From positions 36,471,001 through 36,535,000 of the forward strand of contig CANTUQ010000004.1 in NCBI GenBank assembly GCA_947683425.1: a stretch of 64,000 nucleotides of DNA, in the 5' to 3' direction. Below the pieces are notes generated by a model, which worked only from the letters and a program-made list of their open reading frames with translations, had not been told where the DNA came from and did no database searches. Source of the DNA: Excoecaria cochinchinensis. Lineage: Eukaryota > Streptophyta > Magnoliopsida > Malpighiales > Euphorbiaceae. A program made the position numbers and the translations under genes. Positions 30,951 to 42,652 of the stretch are shown here, one piece after another. How positions within the stretch are numbered: the stretch's first letter is position 1; each line of letters opens with the position of its first letter.

Positions 30951-31200
30951 AGTCTGGAGTAGGCTCGGTGCAGTTCTTTAAGGAGGACAACCCCCGCGTT
31001 CTCTAAGTCTGGAGCAGACTCGGTGCATCGCCATTTGAGGATGGCACCCGCACTTTGTAAGTCTGGAGCAGACTCGGTGCAGTTCAGGACAATAATCCCG
31101 ACACTTCATAAGTTTGGATCAAACTTGGTGTCTCGCTATTTGAAGATGGTACCCACGCTTTGTAGGTCTTGAGAAGACTAGATGCAACACAGAAAGATGG
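30951..31200 (+). repeat. ~54-bp tandem repeat with paired hairpins in the Tat B 3' region
   Basis: About five diverged units begin at 30951, 31006, 31060, 31111 and 31163. Each starts with a hairpin: AGTCT-GGAGC-AGACT in two units, AGTTT-GGATC-AAACT in the fourth and GTCTT-GAG-AAGAC in the fifth. Unit two also holds GCCAT-TTGAGG-ATGGC and unit four GCTAT-TTGAAG-ATGGT. Confidence 0.85.
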
Positions 31201-31354
31201 CAATCGCTCTGCAGTCTAGACGGTGACTTGAGGAGATGATCCCCTTTTCATGGCAGTAGGAAGGTCGCCGCCTCAGGTAAGCGCTTCTTTCCTCTTTTCT
31301 GAACTTTGGCTCACCTAGGCACCTAAGTTCTAGGTCCCCAAAATTGGGGCCAAT
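31201..31354 (+). other. End of Tat B internal region and polypurine tract
   Basis: The PPT region AAATTGGGGCCAAT (31341-31354) directly precedes the LTR. It overlaps an inverted repeat CCCCAA-AA-TTGGGG (31336-31349). Confidence 0.8.
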
Positions 31355-32262
31355 TGTAGATACCGGGTCCCGAGGCGGTCCAAGATCAGGATTACCTGAT
31401 GAAGAAAGCGTCACCTATTCGCAGGCAAAAATGTCGCAGATGATGTTTTCCTTGTCGAGACCCTTATTTTTTAAATAAAAAATAGACAAATAAATATATA
31501 TAAAAAATTAGAAATAGAAAAGGGGAGGAAGTGTTATTTCTTATATATCAAAAAATTTTGATTAAAAAAATATATATTTAAAAAAAAGGAATTAATTAAT
31601 TAATTAAATAAAGGTGTTAATTTGCATTTGGTGGCCATTATGAGTTACGGCCTCACATGAGGCCGCACCCCACTCGCCCCTGTCGCTTTCTCACCTGGGA
31701 AACACAGTCCTGGAACTGCAAAAATCGGGTCTTTTTCATGTTTTGGTGTTATTTTGGAAAAATAAAATTAGAAAAGTGAGTTTGGTTTTTTCCAATTTCG
31801 GGAGATGAAGAAATTAAAAGGGACTGGGTCTTCATTTTCAAATGGGGCTGCTTCTTGGGGGGAAAGAAAAAGAGTTCTTCATCCTTAAAAAAAAGGAAGA
31901 GGCAGATAGGAGCAAGAGAGAAAAAAGACTTCAAAAAAAATCTGAGATTTAATTTTCTTCTTCTAAAAACAGCTTTTGGTTCTTAGATTGGTCTTAGCAA
32001 AATCAATTTCTTTAGCTTAGTCACTCCATTAAAATCATTTCTCTCCAGTTTTTTTTTTTTTTTTAAATTTAGATTTTCTTATTTTTTTTGGTATTTATCA
32101 CCGCAAATTCGACAAGAAAAACGGATTGAAACATCGTTTTTCCACTATATAAATTCTGAGGATAAACATTTTTGGACCCATTTTTACCACTTAATTTTAT
32201 TTTTTTTTGTCATTTACTGTTAATACTATTATTTGCTATTGCTATTGTTATTGTTATTGCTA

Positions 32263-32353
32263 TTTATTTTATTGTTGTTATTATTATTACTATTATCATT
32301 ATTGAGATTATTATTATTATTATTATATGCTTGGATTGTTTATTATAATGATT

Positions 32354-32444
<91 letters not shown>

Positions 32445-32509
32445 GCTTAGATTGTTTATTATAATGATTAACATTATTATTATTGTTATCATTATCATCA
32501 TCATCATCA

Positions 32510-32544
<35 letters not shown>

Positions 32545-32600
32545 TCATTATTTTATTATTATTATTATTTTATTATTGTTATTATTGTTACTTTGTCATT
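32263..32600. repeat. Compound (ATT)n/(ATC)n microsatellite with segment duplication
   Basis: ATT and ATC runs. A segment around TTGTTTATTATAATGATTA occurs twice (about 32336 and 32452), so about 115 bp were duplicated. Poly-His, poly-Tyr and poly-Ile reading frames here are artefacts. Confidence 0.95.
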
Positions 32601-33033
32601 GGTTCGTTATTTTTCTTAGGTTTTTGCATGACTTATTTTTAATCTCCTTTGCATGTGAGTTATTTGTATATTGAATTAACATGGCTAATTCAACCCATTT
32701 TATCTCATACATTTATGTTGAACATGTTTTATATTTATTTTGTCTTTATGTTTATTTGGTTAATTTTTGGAATTATTACTAATATTTTTTATTGTTATTT
32801 TTCTTGTTTGGGACTTAAATGTGATTTGCCTTGTGTGAGCATCCTTGTGACCAAGCGAAAGGGTCACGATGCGTAGTAGACTACGTCGTTCGGTGAGACC
32901 TTTCCTATCCCTCATTTGTATGATTGTGCTTTGTTGTTGTAAATAAAAATGTTCTTTTTTTATTTATATGCGTGTAAGATAAAAAGTCACTAAAATATTT
33001 TTACAACTAAATTGGGATTTTGTTAATAAAATC

Positions 33034-33641
33034 GGGACTAATGTCCTCCATTTTAGACAAGGAATGCAAAATGTCACAAAATAAAAATGAAGAGTTAAAT
33101 TTTCCAAAAATGGGATCACTCATCCCGGTTTTCGACCGAACGGTCAAAATAACTCTTCGATCCCTCTTTAAGTGAGTATAAGGGAACCAATGTTCCCAAG
33201 TCAAATAAATATCCCGATTTATGCATGTTATTTTTTTTGATTGATTTTGTTTGATTATTTAATTTTTATATTTTGTGGGCCCTTGTAATTAATTATTTTT
33301 GTGGCGACTTTATTTTGGCTTCTCTTTTCATTTGGGATTGTATTCTGTCCCAATTTTTCCATCTCGTAGATGATGTGCTTGGCGTGTTTACTGCTTTTCT
33401 TTATCATTTTATTTATCGCTTTCTTTATACCTTTTATTTACTGCTTTCGATTGCTTGCAATACACTTTTAAATTAAATGCATTAATAATGTGAGATGAAA
33501 GATAGAATTTTATGAATCTAAAAACTCATTTATAATTAACCAAAACATAAATAAGAGTGAAGCTCCGAATACCATATCTGGTTTAGACCATAGAGGTTAG
33601 ATGACCTTTTTCAATTTCTCGTAAATTGGGTGGCGACTCCA
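33034..33641 (+). other. Conserved hairpin module with PBS-like 11-mer, 3' LTR of B
   Basis: GGAC-TAAT-GTCC (33035-33046), GGGAAC-CAAT-GTTCCC (33182-33197), TTGGGA-(10 nt)-TCCCAA (33332-33353), CAATTT-(5 nt)-AAATTG (33612-33628), then a perfect TGGCGACTCCA (33631-33641), 177 bp from the LTR end. Confidence 0.8.
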
Positions 33642-33818
33642 AAATACCTCAAAGGTGCCAAAAGGTTTCATGGGATTAGATAATCCTTTCAATATTCTAT
33701 TGGAAGGAGGTGTCCAAAATATCCTATGTTGCCCAAGATCAAAAGACGCGAACCGATCCCTCGTACGCTAAAAGCGGGTCTCACCGAGAGGGTCTTGCCG
33801 GTTTTGGCGCGCGTCACA

Positions 33819-35146
33819 GACTTAGACTAATTATCCTTTTAGATCTATTCCTATAGATCTTAATCACAAAGATATAAGTAGATTTGCCCAAATCTTTCGT
33901 TGAGAAAGACTTCTGTAACCAATCTTTGGTCTTTTGGAAGATAAGGATATCATTTTGAATGAGTAATATGTTATCGACATAAAACACAAGAAACATTATT
34001 GCACACCCATTAACCTTTTCGTATATATAAGGTTCATCTTCATTCTTGATGAATCCAAATTCTTTGACTCTTTCATCACAATGAAGTTTCTAGCTCCGAA
34101 AAGCTTGCTTCAATCCTTATATGGATCTTTGCAGCTTGCAAACCTTTTTAGAATTCTCAGGATGGACGAAACCTTCAGGTTGTGTCATATTTAGTAGTCA
34201 TAATATGCAGCAATGGAAAAACTATTTTGACATCAATTTGCCATATTTCGTAGTTATAATATGCAGCAATGGAAATAAAAATCCTTATTGATTTAAGCAT
34301 AGCGGTTGGTGAAAAGGTTTCGTCATAGTCAATACAATAAGTTTGCTTAAAGCTTTTTGTAACAAGTCTTTCTTTAAAGTAAAACTTTGCCATCCATGTC
34401 AGTTTTTTTTTTAAAACCATTTGCACCTAATGGTCTTAATTCCTTTAAGAGAATTAATCAAGGTCCAAACTTGATTATCATACATGGATTGCATCATAGA
34501 TTTTATGGATTCTAGCCATATCTTAGATTCTGGACTTGACACAGCATCTTGATAGGTAGTAGGCTCAGCTTGATCCATAAGCATTACTTCATGACTATCC
34601 ATCACGAGAAATCCATATCTCTCTATCAGATTTTCGTGGTACTTGTGTAATAAGTACAGGTTCCATAACTATTTGTGAAACTTGTTGAGTTTTCATCGAT
34701 GGTTCTACGCTATATTGTTGTTTTCAAACTTTTTCGAGTTGTACTTTGCTCCTACTGCTTCTTTTAGAAATAAATTCCTTTCTAGAAAGACATCATTTCG
34801 AGTAGCAAACACTTTGTTCTCAGAGGGATTATAAAAGTAATATCCTTTAGTTTCTTTAGGATATCTCACAAAAAAGCATTTATCAGATTTTGGTACTAAT
34901 TTATCTGAGACTTATCGTTTGACATAAGCCTCACAACCCCAAATCTTAAGAAAAGAAAATCTAAGAGTTCTCCCAGTCCATATCTCATATGGTGTCTTTT
35001 TAACCGCTTTAGATGGAACATGGTTCAAAGTGAACACGTTTGTTTCTAATGCATAGCCCTAAAAGGATAAAGAAAGATTTATTTAACTCATCATAGATTG
35101 AACCATATCTAATAAAGTTTGATTCCTCCTTTCAGATACACCATTC
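33819..35146 (-). pseudogene. Ty1/copia pol fragment (integrase end and RT)
   Basis: On the minus strand from 35146: NGVSERRNQTLLDMVQSMM (integrase), KTPYEIWTGRTLRF and a KCFFVRYPKETKGYYFYNP segment (integrase C-terminus). A linker follows, then RT with KKLTWMAKFYFKERLVTK, YDETFSPTAMLKSIRI and the catalytic region VFYVDNILLIQND, where family YVDD is YVDN. Stops, frame changes and a local duplication of the AAYYNYEIW coding segment (34190-34275) break it. LTRs, gag and RNase H are absent. It is cut on both sides by Tat LTRs (33818 and 35147). Confidence 0.88.
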
Positions 35147-36205
35147 TGTAGATATCGGGTGCTGAAGCAGCTTTAGTCAGAGTTATCTAATGAGGATAAT
35201 ATTTATTCAAAAATAGATAGAGAATGAAAGCACTTTGGCTCTTTATGGACTGGAGGTTTCAGCTTGGTCTTCTAGGCAAACGTAATAATTTCTTCGAAAA
35301 AATATAAAAAATAAATAAAAATAAAAATAAAAGTAAAAACAAATAAAAATAAAAATTAAATTAAGATTAGGTTAAATCAATTAACTAATATTGTAGAATA
35401 ATAAAATTAAAGAGAAAATAAAAGAGAGTGATTAATCAATTGAAATATGAGATAATTAAAATAAGTCAAAATAAATTAAAAGAGGCAAAAATTTAGGAGG
35501 AAATCAAGGAAAGAATAAAGGAAAAAAAAAACCTAAATTAGGATATAAAGGGGAAGAAAAACCTCTAACGGGGGATGACAGATCAAAGAAAGGGAGGCCA
35601 AAGAAAAAAGGAAAGAAAGCCAAAAATAAGGAAAAAAAAAGAAGAAAGAAAAAAAGAAAAGGAAAGAGGGAGCAGACTTGGGGATGGGACCAAAATAACT
35701 AAAAAGGGAAGAAAGAAAAAAGAAACCAAGAAAAATGGGAACAGCAAAAATGCAGAAACCGAGAGAAAGGAGGGAGAGGAAGAGGAGACAACGCCGGCAT
35801 CCCCCAGTGGCGGATGACGGCGCGCTAAGCGGCGGACCACCCCATGAGGCGAGACGGTTCGTCCGCCACTAGCCATTCTCCTCCGTTAGCCATCGTAGAG
35901 TAGATTGACGAGAGAGGCGATAATGCTATCGATGCCGATTCCAGCAAAACCACGGTGACTCCGAGTGCGTGACCGCCGATGGAGGACTTTTGGCGACCAG
36001 ACGAACCTCTCGGTAGCACCCGATCTTCCCCACTCGCCGGCAGTAGGGAGATCGAAGGAGGTAAAACCATAGCTATCTTGCGGCGTTTCCAACGAATCGA
36101 CGAGGCTTTCCTGCGCGTGGCCACCTGCGACGGACTCCTGGCGCCCTGATCTGCCTTTTAGTCACGGCGGTGTCGACCACCGGCGAGCTCTCGGCCGGCT
36201 TCGGC
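35147..36205 (+). repeat. 5' LTR of Tat element D, first part
   Basis: It starts TGTAGATATCGGGTGC inside the copia pol with no PPT before it, hence a 5' LTR. It contains A-rich low-complexity DNA (35290-35760) and a GC-rich block (35780-36205), then is split by the Tekay-type element. The LTR resumes at 50873; together about 2.7 kb. Confidence 0.88.
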
Positions 36206-36900
36206 TGTAACACCCTTATATACCTTTCCTAACGTACGTTAGTGGTTATGTCGATCATTAATAGAGTTACTTATACTAATATGCGGATAAATTTGTTTTG
36301 AATAAAATTATACTTAACTATTTAGTTGTGACTTGCTATACTTAATCAATGACCTGTAATTATCCAATTTATTAATCAAATCTTTAAAAATTTTGGCAGC
36401 ATAACGACTGTAATTTGAACCTACCCAAACCTGCAAATCAACAAAACGCAGCCCACAAGGTCACAACAACAATATACAATATTTTTCTCATTACCCAAAC
36501 ACCATGAACAGTCTCATAATATCCACTAAGTATTAATGTCCATTACATACCATAAATTACATAATCCACAAACTTCATTATCATAAAAGTATATACATGC
36601 CATACATCAATAAATACAAAATGTCTGGTACAAGCTTAATTCCATGAGTCTCCAAAAAAGTAGTATGCTTGCTCCACGCCTAGCTCGTACCTACACGCAG
36701 TCAACAGAAAATACGTGCTGAGCATTAAATATGCTTAGGTGTAGTTACAATTCTAAGAATTTCCATCTAACTAATGCACATTTTCAAAACTATATTTGCA
36801 ATATCTATTCTTACGTAATATGAATTTAATTAATTTATTTAACTATACTTACTAGTTTACTTTCTTTAAATCCATTTATTAATTTATTCACAATGCAAAT

Positions 36901-36966
<66 letters not shown>

Positions 36967-39653
36967 TTTGATAATTAACACTTATTCTTAACACCATTAC
37001 TATTTACACCCACTTTTATTAATCCCATATAACTATTTAGATAATCTATTTACATTACTAATTACTAATTTCTTATAATAATATTATATCTATATATATA
37101 TATATATCAAAAATTATTATTTACATAATAATCTTCTCAATTAAACATTTAACTTCAAATACCTCTTTTAATGCTAATGTATTACATTATTTTATATTAT
37201 ATTATTTCATTCCTAATTATATTATTTTAATTTCAATTTCCTTTTTAGTCCTTAATTTAACTTCTACTTACAATTTTATTCTTCTAGTTTATTTATTTAC
37301 TAAATTGCTATTATCTATTTAATATTTCCAAATCCAATTTATCATTTTACCCTTAAATTATTATTTATTTCTTATTCAATTAATTTCACGATCATTTATA
37401 TTTTAGTCCCTAAACCTTATAATTTATTCCATTTTAATCCTTTTTCCTTCCTTTTTACACATTAGGCTGGGTTTAATTAATTTTACTCATTCTTACTAAT
37501 TTGCCCCTAGTATCGGTCCAGTAGAAATCTCTGAACCGAATATGCGGGATGTGAACCCCACAGATCCACATCATTCCAAAGTGACCCAGTAGAACCACTA
37601 ATACATTTACATTTCATTTCATTTGACATTTTGAACATTCATTCATTTGTAGACTGCAATTGGTGTACTAGTAGTGAGTCGCCATGACTCACACCGCGGT
37701 TTTACTGTACCTATGGCTAGCCAATTATATCCTGAACTAGATTTAACTACTAGACTATTACTAAGGACAAGATAAATAAATGTTTACATTCTTTTATAAT
37801 GATATATCATTATGTTAACATAATCAAGCTTTATAATATTCATCATTTTATTACTAAATTATATTTATCTCATCACTAATTTAATAACATAATCATTTAA
37901 ATCAACATTTCATCTAAAACTATACATTTAACTTTATTTCCTTTAAATTATTATGTACTAATTCATTCTAAAAACAAATATTCATTTATCCTTAATAAAT
38001 ACTAAATAAATTACCATACCCTCAATTTCTTCTCTTTTGTTTTATTCTTTAATCAAATTATATTATACTTTTCACTAAGTTTCACATTTAATTCAATTTT
38101 TGCTATAAACATATTATACTAATCTATTCTAAAATATTCATTTATGCATAATAAATTCCAAATAAATTATCATATGTTCAATTTTTAGCCTACTTCCATT
38201 TTATACTATTATTTTTAGCAAATATTCAAGTTAAGCATTAAAATGTCCACTTTGACCATTCGGCCAACATCAATTATTCAACATATATATATATTTTCAT
38301 GCTCATTATTATTAAGTAAGTTACTTTATATCCTAATTTACATGTATACGCCTCTAACTCAATAATATACTTAGAATATACCTTAATACCAATTAGTGTA
38401 CCATTCGGCCATCCTAGTCTCACTACCCTACAATTAAATTTTTCTTCATTTATTTCCTCAAATTATCATTTCTAACACCCTAAGCCATGATTATAACATT
38501 TATTTTAATTTAACATACATGATTCACCTAATTACCATTTAAACATAACCTAAATAAATCAATGAAAATAATTAAAATTTGTAACTACTCACCTTAAAAG
38601 CTTGTTCTTCACCTCCTAAATTTCCTTTTCTTTACCCGTAGATTTTGTGACAACTTCTCCTTCTTTAGTTCCTACATAGGCTAATTACCACAAGGTGAAA
38701 ATCTTTCATTTCCCCTCCTCTTTTATGAAGTAAAATCACATAATCATGCTCTCCAAACTCAAAACTACCCAAAAGAATCATTAAATTAAATTATAGAACT
38801 TGATTTTTCTTACCTCAAATTGAAACACTAACTTTAAATCTTTAATTTATCTTTCTTCTAACCCTTCAACTGAAAATTGAAGACCTCAATTAGCTAGAAA
38901 AGGGGCTGAAATAACATTAGGGGGCTTTATCACGGGGTGAGAATTGAAGAGATTAAAAGAAAATTGATAGAAAAATAAGAGAGGGACAATTCGGTGAGAA
39001 GAGAGTTGGAGTGTCTTCACCATTTCCCTAGAAAATTCTGCTCTTTGGGTTTGTATATATTGATTCACGTGAGATGAGCCTTGGTCCAACAAAGTGATTT
39101 ACTTACTTAAGCCCATTTAATCACATTATAGCCCATTAGGAAATTTTAATTTAAATCTTTTATTTCTCAAGCTCCATTTCTCTCAAAATTAATTTTATAA
39201 TTCTTAAAATATATAATTAAGTCCCCATAAAAATTTTCAGCTAAATTGGAAACCGTTTCTGGGAATGGCTCACTCTAACCGGTCCGATTCGGCAATTTTC
39301 AGTGTTACCGTAAAATTACTTTTTCTTTTACCAAAAATCATTAAATATTATTATAAGCTTATCCATACTCTCAAAATAATTTTTGGAGCTCATTTACTAT
39401 TTTTAGAGACCCAGTAAAACTTAAGTCAAACCGGAATCCCTAAATACGGTCCAGGATTTTTCTTATTTTTGACTTTTGGGTATCTATTTAAACTCATTTT
39501 CATTCCAAATTTTACCACTGGATTTACCATGACTAGTATTTTTCGATTGTCAAATAAAATATTTTTCGCCTCCGGGTGTAATTTTTGCCTCAAGTGCACT
39601 ATTCACCATTGAAAAATACTATTCACAACTAACCCGGTATTATGGCCATTACA
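36206..39653 (-). repeat. 3' LTR of the minus-strand Tekay-type element
   Basis: 3448 bp; on the minus strand TGTAATGGCC to GGGTGTTACA. It holds an ATT microsatellite (36905-36966) and the conserved double hairpin at 36694-36738 (CTGAGCAT/ATGCTTAG and CACG/CGTG). No gene. Confidence 0.95.
36905..36966. repeat. (TTA)n microsatellite in the 3' LTR
   Basis: About 62 bp. The same locus in the sister LTR (45126-45164) is about 39 bp, so it changed length after insertion. Confidence 0.95.
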
Positions 39654-39666
39654 ATTCTCCCCTATT
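39654..39666 (-). other. Polypurine tract, minus-strand Tekay-type element
   Basis: Minus strand AATAGGGGAGAAT, directly before the TG of the 3' LTR. Confidence 0.9.
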
Positions 39667-40980
39667 TATAAAAATTTCGTCCTCGAAATTTTACCTGTAT
39701 CGAAAAATTGCGGATACTGTTGTCTCATTGCAAGTTTTGGTTCCCACGTGGCTTCTTCTACATTATGATGATTCCACAAAACCTTGACCAGTGATATTTG
39801 TTTATTCCAGAGTTGTCTGATTTCTCTGTCCAATATTCTCACCGGATGCTCCTCATAGGTTAAATCACGCTGAATCTGTATCTCCATGGCTAGAATCCGA
39901 TCGATACCTCCGGAGCATGGATACATGAAAAACATAATGTATTCTCTCCAGTTCTTGGGGCAGCTTCAACCGATAAGCAATAGGTCCTACTCGTTGAATA
40001 ACTTCATATGGACCTATAAATCTGGGATTGAGTTTCCCCTTTTTCCCAAACCTCATAATCTTTTTCCACGGGGATACCTTCAAAAATATTTTGTCGCCAA
40101 CTTGAAACTCGATATCTTTTCTCTTTAAATTAGCATATGACTTCTAACGATCCGAAGCTTCTTTCAATCTATCTCTGATGATTTTCACTTTCTCTTTGGT
40201 TTCCCGAATCAAATCTGATCCCACTAATTTCCTTTCAATCAGTTCTGTCCAGCACAGAGGAGTTCTGCATTTTCTTCCATACAATGCTTCGTATGGTGCC
40301 ATTTTGATGCTGGATTGATAACTATTGTTATATGCAAACTCTATTAAAGGCAAATACCTTTCCCAACTATTCCCGAACTCGAGGACACAACATCTCAACA
40401 TGTCCTCTAATACCTGTATCACCCGTTCGGACTATCTGTCAGTCTGGGGATGGAATGCAGTGCTGAAATGGAGCTTTGTTCCCAGTGCTTCTTGCATTTT
40501 CTTCCAGAACTGGGAAGTAAATCTTGGATCTTGATCAGAAATAATAGATGATGGCACCCCATGCAGCCTTGCTATCTCATTTATATAAAATTCTGCCAAT
40601 TTGGTTAATGGAAAATCCATTCTGACAGCTAGGAAGTGTGTTGATTTAGTTAATCAGTCAATAATCACCCAGATGGAGTCATGCTTCTTTCTTGTGAGTG
40701 GAAGTCCAGTCACAAAATCCATTGTCACTTTGTCCCATTTCCACTCCGGTATCGAAATAGGCTAAAGTAAACCTGATGGCACCTGGTATTCTGCTTTGAC
40801 TTGCTGGCAAATTAAGCACTTTTCTACAAATTCTGTTACATCCCGTTTCATGCCTGGCCACCAGTATTGCGCCTTCAAGTCCTGGTACATCTTGTTACCA
40901 CCAGGATGCATGGCATAGCTACTGTGGTGCGCTTTAGTTAAGATCTTTTTTTTTTCAATTCTGCCTGATCGGGAACACAT
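39667..40980 (-). pseudogene. Integrase and chromodomain of the minus-strand Tekay-type element
   Basis: HHCC finger: KAHHSSYAMHPGG ... EKCLICQQ. Catalytic residues are seen in TMDFVTGLP, SDQDPRFTS and SERVIQVLED. The C-terminal SH3-like part (FLKVSPWKKIMRFGKKGKL) is followed by a chromodomain (VRILDREIRQLWNKQISLVK, then VEEATWEPKLAM). Most of it is one frame with stops at about 40762, 40655, 40432 and 40141; a frame change lies near 39870-39935. The stops at 40655 (ID-stop-LTK) and 40141 (DR-stop-KSYAN) sit where relatives have Arg (CGA) and Gln (CAG), fitting C-to-T decay. Confidence 0.93.
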
Positions 40981-42652
40981 AATCTCTGTTTATAATATAA
41001 GCTTCCATCTGTCCACCATTTTCTTTGACTCGGTTGATGATAGAAGATAAACGGTGATCTTGACCTTGAGCAACTTTAACTTCTTGGAGAAAATCTGGTT
41101 TTACCCTCATTTCAACTATTAAGGCTCCATCCGGTGCAATGGCCAATTTGACATTCATAGCCTGAAGGGCTGCCATCAATTTCCTGCTAAGGGCATCTGC
41201 AACTACATTTGCCTTCCCTAGGTGGTAGTCAATCATACAATTATAATCCTTAATAAGTTCTAATCGGCGTCTTTGTCTCAGATTGAGCTCCTTTTGAGTC
41301 AACAGATACTTTAAACTCTTGTGATCTGTATAGATATAACATTTTTCACTATACAGATAATGTCTCCAGATCTTCAGTGCAAATATGATAGCTGCAAGCT
41401 CGAGATCATGAGTAGGGTAATTCCTTTCATGCGTCTTGAGCTTACGGGGGGCATATACAATCACTTTGCCTTCCTGCATTAATACACAGCCTAACCCATT
41501 CCTGGAGGCATCACTGTAGATTACAAAATCTTTACCTGTTTCAGGTTGAGTTAAGATTGGAGCTTCTGTCAACATATTTTTATGTTTCTCAAAACTTTCT
41601 TAACATTTATCAGTCCATTCAAACTTGATATTCTTCTGTAGTAGTCTGGTTAGTGGCGCTGCAATAGTGGAGAAACCCTTCACAAATCTTCTGTAATAAC
41701 CTGCTAGTCCCAGGAAACTTCTGACTTCTGTAACATTTTTAGGTGTTCTCCATTGTAAAATCGTTTAAATCTTCTTTGGATCCACCTTAATGCCTTCAGC
41801 CGATACCACGTGACCCAAAAAGGATACTTCATTTAGCCAGAATTTACACTTGCTGAACTTCGCATATAATTGTTTCTCCCTTAAAGTCTGCAGGACAATT
41901 CGTAAATGCTTTTCATGATCCTCTAGAGTTTTTGAATACACTAGAATATCATCGATGAAAACCACCACGAATTGATCCAAATATGGATGGAAGATTCTGT
42001 TCATCGGGTCCATAAAGGCTGCTGGTGCATTGGTATGTCCAAATGGCATGACCAAAAATTCATAATGGACATATCTGGTGCAAAAAGCAGTCTTGGGTAC
42101 ATCCACCTCTTTTACCTTCAATTGGTGATATCCCGATCTCAAATCTATCTTGGAGAATACACCTGTACCCTTCAACTGGTCAAATAGGTCTTCGATCCTC
42201 GGAAGTGGATACTTGTTCTTGATTGTGACTTTATTCAACTGCCTATAGTCGATGCACAATCTGAGTGTCCCATCTTTCTTCTTCACAAATAATACTGGAG
42301 CTCCCCAGGGTGAAGTACTAGGTCTGATAAAGCCCTTGTCAAGTAATTCTTGCAGTTGAACTTTTAATTCTTTAAGCTCTGTAGGCACCATTCTGGAAGG
42401 AGCAATAGAAATGGGTGTTGTACTTAGAGCTACATCAATTGTGAACTCCACTTCTCTTTCAGAAGGCAATCCAGGTAGCTCTTTAGAAAAAACATCTGAA
42501 AATCCACATATTGTAGGTACTTCTGCAACCTTTAAAACTTCATTTTTGACTTCCATTGCATAGCACAAATAGGCAATACATCCCTTCCTCATCATTCTCT
42601 TCGCAGCTATAGCAGATATCACGTTTGAGAGGAAATTTGTTCTTTCTCCCAC
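40955..42652 (-). pseudogene. RT and RNase H of the minus-strand Tekay-type element
   Basis: RT runs from NFLSNVISAIAAKRMM through FVKKKDGTLRLCIDYRQLN, FSKIDLRSGYHQL and the intact catalytic VVFIDDILVYS. RNase H has FVIYSDASRNGLGCVLMQ and ends with YHLGKANVVADALSRK. It is in the same frame as gag and protease, with stops at 41765-41767 and near 41625. A run of A (minus strand, about 40957-40947) marks the frameshift into integrase. Of all pol genes in the window this RT keeps its catalytic motif best. Confidence 0.93.

Larger units (their letters stand above)
6154..33818 (+). mobile_element. Non-autonomous Tat-like retrotransposon B, host of several insertions
   Basis: Pieces in order: 55 bp of 5' LTR, PBS, leader, gag (7277-8020 then 14641-15253), RT fragment, A-rich joint, integrase core fragment, long 3' untranslated region with tandem repeats, PPT and 3' LTR (31355-33818). 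Four insertions split it: Athila-like (8021-14635), solo LTR S2 (15254-17690), solo LTR S3 (19539-22908) and a Tekay-type element (23314-29764). Removing them and the duplicated TSDs leaves about 8.8 kb. Element E has the same RT-to-integrase deletion, so the element was probably already defective when it moved. Confidence 0.85.
31355..33818 (+). repeat. 3' LTR of Tat element B
   Basis: 2464 bp, TGTAGATACCGGGTCC to GCGCGCGTCACA. Preceded by the PPT, so it is a 3' LTR. It holds a poly-ATT/ATC microsatellite (32263-32600) and the hairpin module. Beyond 33818 the sequence is copia pol, suggesting that B inserted into or lies broken against that element. No gene. Confidence 0.93.

Noticed and set aside
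32233..32674. Poly-His, poly-Tyr and poly-Ile reading frames
   Set aside because: They are translations of ATT/ATC microsatellites in all frames.
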